Source: Archangium lipolyticum (GTDB taxonomy: Bacteria > Myxococcota > Myxococcia > Myxococcales > Myxococcaceae). Taken from it: a DNA stretch of 64,000 nucleotides. Positions within the stretch are counted from its first letter, which is position 1. Each line of letters begins with the position of its first letter. The translations under genes were made by a program, and so were the position numbers. The stretch is from NCBI RefSeq assembly GCF_024623785.1, contig NZ_JANKBZ010000005.1, positions 434,001 through 498,000 of the forward strand. Reading direction: 5' to 3'. A model generated the notes under the pieces. It did no database searches, had not been told where the DNA came from, and worked only from the letters and a program-made list of their open reading frames with translations. Below, one piece after another: positions 59,234 through 64,000 of the stretch.

Positions 59234-62059
59234 ATGCTGTCTGATACCCTGGAGAAGTGTCTGAGCGGCATCCGTGGCCGGATGCTGTGTGTCCTGGGTG
59301 CGTTGCTGCTCACCGCGTGCACCGGCGATCTGTCTTTGGATGCGGAGACCGTCCCGCCTCCGCTGCCCAAGGCGTTGGCACCGAGCCCCCTCGTGAGCAC
59401 GCGCCCACCAGGGGTGGTCAGCACCAACAAGGTGCTCATCCTGGACAGCACGGTCATCCATGGCGAAGACAGCATGGAGGCCAACGAGGCCAGGAACCTG
59501 GGCTACGCGGTGGATGTCGTCAGCGAGGCGCAGTGGGCCGCGATGACCGCGGCGGACTTCGCCTCCTATCGCGCCATCATCCTCGGGGATGCCTCGTGCG
59601 CCGGCCTGACGGTGGTGCAGGCGGCGGTGAACAACCGCAACGTGTGGGGCCCCATCGTCGATGGCAACGTCATCATCGTGGGCACCGACTTCGTGCACCA
59701 CTATGAGTACACGGGCACGCGCAACTCCATCGCGTTCGCCGCCTTTCAGACGGGCAAGACGGGCGCCTACATCAGCCTGAGCTGCTACTACCACGGCATC
59801 CAATCCAACACGCAGGTGAAGCTGCTCGAGCCGTTCGGTGGTTTCACCGTGACGGGCGTGGGCTGTTACGACGCCGCCCACATCGTGGCCCAGCATGATG
59901 CGCTCAATGGCCTGACGGATCGCCAGCTGTCCGGCTGGAACTGCTCCGTGCACGAGGCCTTCGATGTCTATCCGGATGCCGACTTCACGGCGCTGGTGAT
60001 TGCCCTGGATCGGGACTCGACCATGGGCCCGCGCTGGCCCGGCTCGCGGGACTTCGCGGATGGCTCGCATGGTGTGCCCTACATCCTGGCGCGGGGTGCC
60101 ACGCCCGTGATGTGTGGTGACGGGGTGGTGCAGTACCCCGAGGAGTGCGATGCCGGCAAGGCGACGAATGGTACCCCGGGCACGGCGTGCTCGGCCGTGT
60201 GCCGCCTGCACTGGTGCGGTGACGGCGTGTTGGATCCGGGCGAGGAGTGCGACACCGGCGCCAGCAATGGTACGGGTTCCTGCTCTGCCTCGTGCCGGTC
60301 CTCCGGCGGTCCCGTCGCGCGTGCTCCGGTGGCCCGCTGCAAGGACCTGGACGTGACGGCTGGCGAGCTCTGCGGTACCGGCTCGGTGGACAATGGCTCC
60401 TACGATCCGGATGGGGACCTGCGCTCCTGCACCCAGACGCCGGAGGGCCCCTTCGGGCCTGGCACCACCACGGTGACGCTGACGTGCGTGGACCAGACCA
60501 ACCTGCGCTCCTCCTGCACGGCGCGGGTGAAGGTGACCGACAGCACGGCTCCGACCCTCTACTGCCCGGAGGACAGGATGGCCGAGTGCTCCGAGGATCT
60601 GACGATCGACCCGGGCCAGGCGGTCGCCATCGACAACTGTGGCGAGGTGAGCGTGAGCGCCGACCGGGGTCCGGGCAGCTTCCCGCCGGGCTCCACGACG
60701 GTGACGCACACCGCGAAGGATTCCTCCGGGAACACCGCCATCTGCACCAGCACGGTGAAGGTGCTGGACACCCAGGCTCCCATCGTGGCGCTGCTGGGTG
60801 ACTCCACGGTGACCGTGGAGTGTCTGACCCCGTACGTCGAGCCCGGCGTGGACGTCTACGACGCATGCCTGGGAGACCTGAGTGCCCAGGCGACCGTCTC
60901 CGGCTTCGTCAATACGAAGGTGCCGGGCACGTACACGCTCACCTACGCGGTGAAGGACTCGTCCGGCAACGTCGGTAGCGAGACCCGCACGGTAAATGTC
61001 GTTCCGGGCCCCTCTGGCACCTGTGACACGACGGGTGGCGATGACAAGGGCTGGGTGCTCACGGGCGGCATGGCCCTGCCTCGCCTGCATCACTCCGCCA
61101 CGCTGCTCGGGGATGGCCGTGTGCTGGTGGCGGGTGGCTACAACGTCACCTCGGAGGTGTACGACCCGGACGCCAAGGCCTGGTCGGCCACGGGCAACAC
61201 CCTCACCACCCACCGCGGCCACACGGCCACGCGGCTGCGGGATGGGGGGGTGCTGGTGGCGGGTGGTGGCCAGGACGTGTTCTCCGGCATCACCGCGGAG
61301 CTGTACGTCCCGTCGCGGGGCCAGTGGGAATCGGCCGGCAGGCTGAACCAGCTGCGCTTCAACCACGCCGCGGTCCTGCTGCTCGACGGCAAGGTGCTGG
61401 TGGCCGGTGGTGGCTCCGAGGAGTATGGCGGCGGTGTGCTGGCCTCGGCCGAGCTGTATGACCCGGCCCTGGGCACCTGGTCGTTCACCGGCGGCATGAG
61501 CACGGCCCGGCGCTTCCACACCCTGACCCTGCTGGCCAACGGCAAGGTGCTGGTGACGGGCGGCCTGGATGCCTCCGGCGCGCGCGTCTCCTCGGCGGAG
61601 CTGTATGACCCCGCCACCGGCGAGTGGACGGCCGTGGCCGGCATGGGCACGGGCCGCGCGTACCACTCGGCCACCCTGCTGCAGAATGGCAAGGTGCTGG
61701 TGGCTGGCGGCGCGGGCCTCGATGTGCCGCTCAGCGCCTCGGCGGAGCTGTTCGACCCGGCCACCAACACCTGGTCGTCCACCGGCGCCATGGGCTCGCC
61801 GCGCCGGTACCACTCGGCCACCGGGCTGAAGGACGGCAAGGTGCTGGTGGCGGGCGGCTACCACGACGCCCTGGGCATCCTGTACTCGGCCGAGCTGTAT
61901 GACCCGGCCACGGGGACCTGGAGCTCCACGACGGCCATGAACGTGGACCGCTTCCAGCACACGGCCACGCTGCTGGACAACGGCACGGTGCTCGCGGTGG
62001 GCGGAGCCAGCAACCACGACCAGGCCTCGTCGGAGGTCTACAACCCGGCGAACCCGTAA
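59234..62059 (+). CDS. Kelch-repeat surface lipoprotein with Cys-rich, HYR and Ig-like domains
   Basis: About 941 residues from ATG 59234, chosen because GGGAGGGG lies just before it; the lipoprotein signal itself is [16 protein letters not shown], whose own Met (59282) is an alternative start. Order of domains: an N-terminal alpha/beta region ([17 protein letters not shown]), two DUF4215-like Cys repeats ([30 protein letters not shown]), HYR-type repeats ([27 protein letters not shown]), a DUF5011-like Ig domain ([20 protein letters not shown]) and about six Kelch blades (KVLVAGG motifs). A secreted surface adhesin or sugar-binding protein is likely; no enzyme site is visible. A strong terminator follows. 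Confidence 0.86.
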   Translation: MLSDTLEKCLSGIRGRMLCVLGALLLTACTGDLSLDAETVPPPLPKALAPSPLVSTRPPGVVSTNKVLILDSTVIHGEDSMEANEARNLGYAVDVVSEAQWAAMTAADFASYRAIILGDASCAGLTVVQAAVNNRNVWGPIVDGNVIIVGTDFVHHYEYTGTRNSIAFAAFQTGKTGAYISLSCYYHGIQSNTQVKLLEPFGGFTVTGVGCYDAAHIVAQHDALNGLTDRQLSGWNCSVHEAFDVYPDADFTALVIALDRDSTMGPRWPGSRDFADGSHGVPYILARGATPVMCGDGVVQYPEECDAGKATNGTPGTACSAVCRLHWCGDGVLDPGEECDTGASNGTGSCSASCRSSGGPVARAPVARCKDLDVTAGELCGTGSVDNGSYDPDGDLRSCTQTPEGPFGPGTTTVTLTCVDQTNLRSSCTARVKVTDSTAPTLYCPEDRMAECSEDLTIDPGQAVAIDNCGEVSVSADRGPGSFPPGSTTVTHTAKDSSGNTAICTSTVKVLDTQAPIVALLGDSTVTVECLTPYVEPGVDVYDACLGDLSAQATVSGFVNTKVPGTYTLTYAVKDSSGNVGSETRTVNVVPGPSGTCDTTGGDDKGWVLTGGMALPRLHHSATLLGDGRVLVAGGYNVTSEVYDPDAKAWSATGNTLTTHRGHTATRLRDGGVLVAGGGQDVFSGITAELYVPSRGQWESAGRLNQLRFNHAAVLLLDGKVLVAGGGSEEYGGGVLASAELYDPALGTWSFTGGMSTARRFHTLTLLANGKVLVTGGLDASGARVSSAELYDPATGEWTAVAGMGTGRAYHSATLLQNGKVLVAGGAGLDVPLSASAELFDPATNTWSSTGAMGSPRRYHSATGLKDGKVLVAGGYHDALGILYSAELYDPATGTWSSTTAMNVDRFQHTATLLDNGTVLAVGGASNHDQASSEVYNPANP

Positions 62060-62084
62060 CGGGAGTTTCCACGGGCTTTCATTC

Positions 62085-62134
62085 GGGGGCGCGAGGCTCC
62101 TGGGACCTTCCCAGGGCCCGCGCCCCCTGTGTTT
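62085..62134. terminator. Strong hairpin terminator between convergent genes
   Basis: A GGGGGCGCG arm pairs with CGCGCCCCC, with an inner CCTGGGA/TCCCAGG stem, followed by TGTGTTTT on the plus strand. It lies between the Kelch gene and the convergent serine hydrolase gene. Confidence 0.85.
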
Positions 62135-62139
62135 TCACG

Positions 62140-64000
62140 TCACGGGTTGCCGGAGGCCTGCGCCGCCTGCTTCTCGAAGACGTAGCGCAGCTGCGGCAGC
62201 TCGAGCACGAGCGTGGTGCGCTCCGCCTCCTTCCTGGACTGGAGCTCGGTGCCGGCCATCGGCGGATCCAAGAGGACGAGCGTGCGCGTGCCGTCCTTCT
62301 CCTGCTTCTCGCCCAGGGTGCTGCGCCACTCGCCCGCGTCGAGCACCGCGCCCGAGCCCTCGACGCGCAGGGTGACGCGTCCGAGGTCCGCGTTGTGCCA
62401 GGTGCCGGCCAGGGTCTTCACCCAGGCCAGGTCGGGCTTCGCGCGGACGGGGGCCAGCTCCTTCTCGTACTGCTCGCGCCGGTTCTTCAGGGCGAAGTCG
62501 AGCTGGGCGCGGGCCTCGTCGCGGCCGTCGAAGAGCAGCTCCAGGAACCTGCGGCGGACGGCGTCGCGGAAGGGGCCATCCCCCTGGACGTTGGTGAGCA
62601 GGACGACGCCCACGTTGGCCTCGGGCAGGAAGAACATGTCCGAGCTGAAGCCCAGTGTGTTGCCTCCATGGTGGATGACGTGGGCGCCGTGGTCGTCGTC
62701 CACCATGAGTCCCAGCCCGTAGCTCATGGTATCGGTGATCTTCACCTGCGGCTCGCGGCGCGCGAGCATGTTGGCCTCGGAGACGAGCCGCTGGCCCTCG
62801 GGCGTGAGGCCCCTGGAGAGCTCGACCATCAGGTAGCGCTCCATGTCCCGGAGGTTGGACCAGGCGCCGCCGGCGGGACGGACCGGGACGATGATCTCAT
62901 CCTGGGACAGGGGCAGGGGGGTGTAGCCGAGCGCGAGGGTCATCCCATGCGGCGAGGCGTGGTCCTGCTTCGCCGCGCGGGCGAAGTCGAAGGTGGTGGA
63001 CTTCATGCCCAGGGCATCGAAGACGCGCGTCTGCATCACGCGGTCGTACGCCTGGCCGAGCGGGAGCCTGGGCTCGGCGGCGTGCGCGGCCATGTAGCCA
63101 CCGGCCGTCACCATGGGGTTGCTGTACTGGAAGGTCTCGCCGATGCCCGTGGTGGGCTTCATCCGCCGCATCTCGGCGATGCGCTGCTCGCCGGTGACTC
63201 CCGCGTACTCGAAGACCATCTCCATGTCCTGGCGCGGCATGCCGGTGCAGGCGCACACGGTGTTACGCAGGGTGAGCTTCTTCGTCACCTCGGCGTCGGC
63301 GAGCGAGAAGTCGGGCAGGAGCCGGGTGGCGGGGGTGTCCCAGCCGAAGAGGCCCTCGTCCACCAGCCGCGCCATCATCAGCGTGGTGAGCGACTTGCTC
63401 GTGGAGCCGATGAGGAAGAGCGTCTCCGGCGTCACCGGCTCCGGCTTGCCGAGCTCCCGCGTCCCGAAGCCCTTCTCGAGGAGGACCCGGTTGCCCTGGA
63501 CGACGGCGACGGCCACGCCCGGAATCTTCATCGTCTGGCGGGCCTGCTCGATGAAGGACTCGAAGGACTGGAGGCGCTCGGCGGTCAGCGGCAGCGGGGC
63601 CTTGCCGGCGAAGGACTCCTCGGCGAGCCGGGCCGACTTGAAGCCGAGGAAGATTTGCGCGGCCTGGGCCCTCCGGCGATCCATGGCGGCCGCGGCGCCC
63701 TCCAGGAGGACGACGTAGTTGGTGTCACCCTTGCGCCGGGCGAGGCCGACGACCACGCGCGCCTCCTGCGACGAGGGCTCGTAGGTGTTCTGGAAGATCT
63801 CGTCCCATCCGTCCTGCGCGGGCGGGTGGACCGCGTGCTTCACGGGGAGGGTGAAGCCGGGCCGGGTCTGCTTCCAGGCGGCGTCGATGGCGCGCTCGGC
63901 AGAGGGTCCTGGCACCTCCAGCAGGGTGAGGCGGAGCTGCCGCTCGGGGTCCTCGAGCAGCAGGCGCCCGTCCTGCTCGGTGACGTACCACCCGGCGGAC
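62140..64000 (-). CDS. Serine beta-lactamase-like hydrolase, N-terminus outside window
   Basis: The frame is open to the window end, so more than 615 residues of a longer protein are seen. A first region of about 130 residues (WDEIFQNTYEPSSQEARVVV) precedes a class-C beta-lactamase/esterase domain. The SxxK motif is GSTSKSL, the YxN motif is FQYSNPM and the third motif is IHHGGNTLG, so the catalytic set is intact. The C-terminal about 130 residues are beta-rich (DLGRVTLRVEGSGAVLDAGE), as in the DUF3471-type tails of such proteins. It should cleave D-amino-acid peptides or esters; the signal peptide cannot be judged. Confidence 0.87.
   Translation of the reverse strand, partial: SAGWYVTEQDGRLLLEDPERQLRLTLLEVPGPSAERAIDAAWKQTRPGFTLPVKHAVHPPAQDGWDEIFQNTYEPSSQEARVVVGLARRKGDTNYVVLLEGAAAAMDRRRAQAAQIFLGFKSARLAEESFAGKAPLPLTAERLQSFESFIEQARQTMKIPGVAVAVVQGNRVLLEKGFGTRELGKPEPVTPETLFLIGSTSKSLTTLMMARLVDEGLFGWDTPATRLLPDFSLADAEVTKKLTLRNTVCACTGMPRQDMEMVFEYAGVTGEQRIAEMRRMKPTTGIGETFQYSNPMVTAGGYMAAHAAEPRLPLGQAYDRVMQTRVFDALGMKSTTFDFARAAKQDHASPHGMTLALGYTPLPLSQDEIIVPVRPAGGAWSNLRDMERYLMVELSRGLTPEGQRLVSEANMLARREPQVKITDTMSYGLGLMVDDDHGAHVIHHGGNTLGFSSDMFFLPEANVGVVLLTNVQGDGPFRDAVRRRFLELLFDGRDEARAQLDFALKNRREQYEKELAPVRAKPDLAWVKTLAGTWHNADLGRVTLRVEGSGAVLDAGEWRSTLGEKQEKDGTRTLVLLDPPMAGTELQSRKEAERTTLVLELPQLRYVFEKQAAQASGNP

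Noticed and set aside
1-64000. tRNA, rRNA, CRISPR, insertion sequences, prophage or biosynthetic clusters
   Set aside because: No sequence or gene typical of these was seen; the only repeats are the REP-like elements, the His-coding repeats and the palindromes listed.

Overview
The window is very GC-rich, with strong third-position GC and almost no intergenic space. It looks like chromosomal DNA of a myxobacterium of the Myxococcales (a Myxococcus, Archangium or Cystobacter-type genome; the genus is inferred). The signs are many secreted lipoproteins, two proteins with MYXO-CTERM-like tails, TPR proteins beside an FHA/TonB-tail protein of the AgmX/PglI kind, a Ser/Thr kinase with a TolB-like and repeat tail, and frequent ATGA, GTGA or TGATG start-stop overlaps. 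I see no rRNA, tRNA, CRISPR array, phage or transposase gene.

Layout. 1-5.1 kb: the end of an EamA transporter, a PrxQ peroxiredoxin, a cystathionine-beta-synthase-like enzyme with a CBS pair and an orphan histidine kinase. 5.1-16.3 kb (minus strand): an eight-gene, largely translation-coupled operon coding for a small secreted protein, an FHA-TM-TonB-tail protein, an outer-membrane barrel, three TPR proteins and two lipoproteins. This resembles the Glt (gliding) and Nfs (spore coat) envelope machines. 16.4-20 kb: a di-haem beta-propeller protein and an AAA ATPase whose Walker A glycine is replaced by cysteine. 20.1-30.3 kb: a surface-protein locus with three VWA/thrombospondin-type-3 lipoproteins, a calcium-repeat MYXO-CTERM protein and more lipoproteins. 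30.3-35.1 kb: a carboxypeptidase-regulatory-repeat/PDZ protein, a MYXO-CTERM protein with one CxxCH and an outer-membrane barrel. 35.2-39.8 kb: a lipoprotein, a Tat-exported DUF1501 protein and a c-haem lipoprotein in one operon. 39.8-41.6 kb: a membrane protein and an unknown protein, divergent around a pair of tandem palindromes. 41.6-44.5 kb: a tyrosinase coupled to a His-rich small protein, then an amidohydrolase. 44.6-50.7 kb (minus strand): a four-gene set made of a protein with three WMxDF motifs, two paralogous cytosolic VWA proteins with His/acidic tails and a P1B-4-type metal ATPase with a very His-rich N-terminus. 50.8-64 kb: a Ser/Thr kinase, a GMC oxidoreductase with its small subunit, lipoproteins, an alpha/beta hydrolase, a Kelch/HYR surface protein and the C-terminal part of a serine hydrolase running off the window.

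Four copies of a REP-like palindromic element lie in the window, several forming the exact ends of genes. The best candidates for an undescribed system are the VWA/VWA/P1B-4 ATPase/WMxDF operon and the VWA lipoprotein locus with its shared uncharacterised C-terminal domain.
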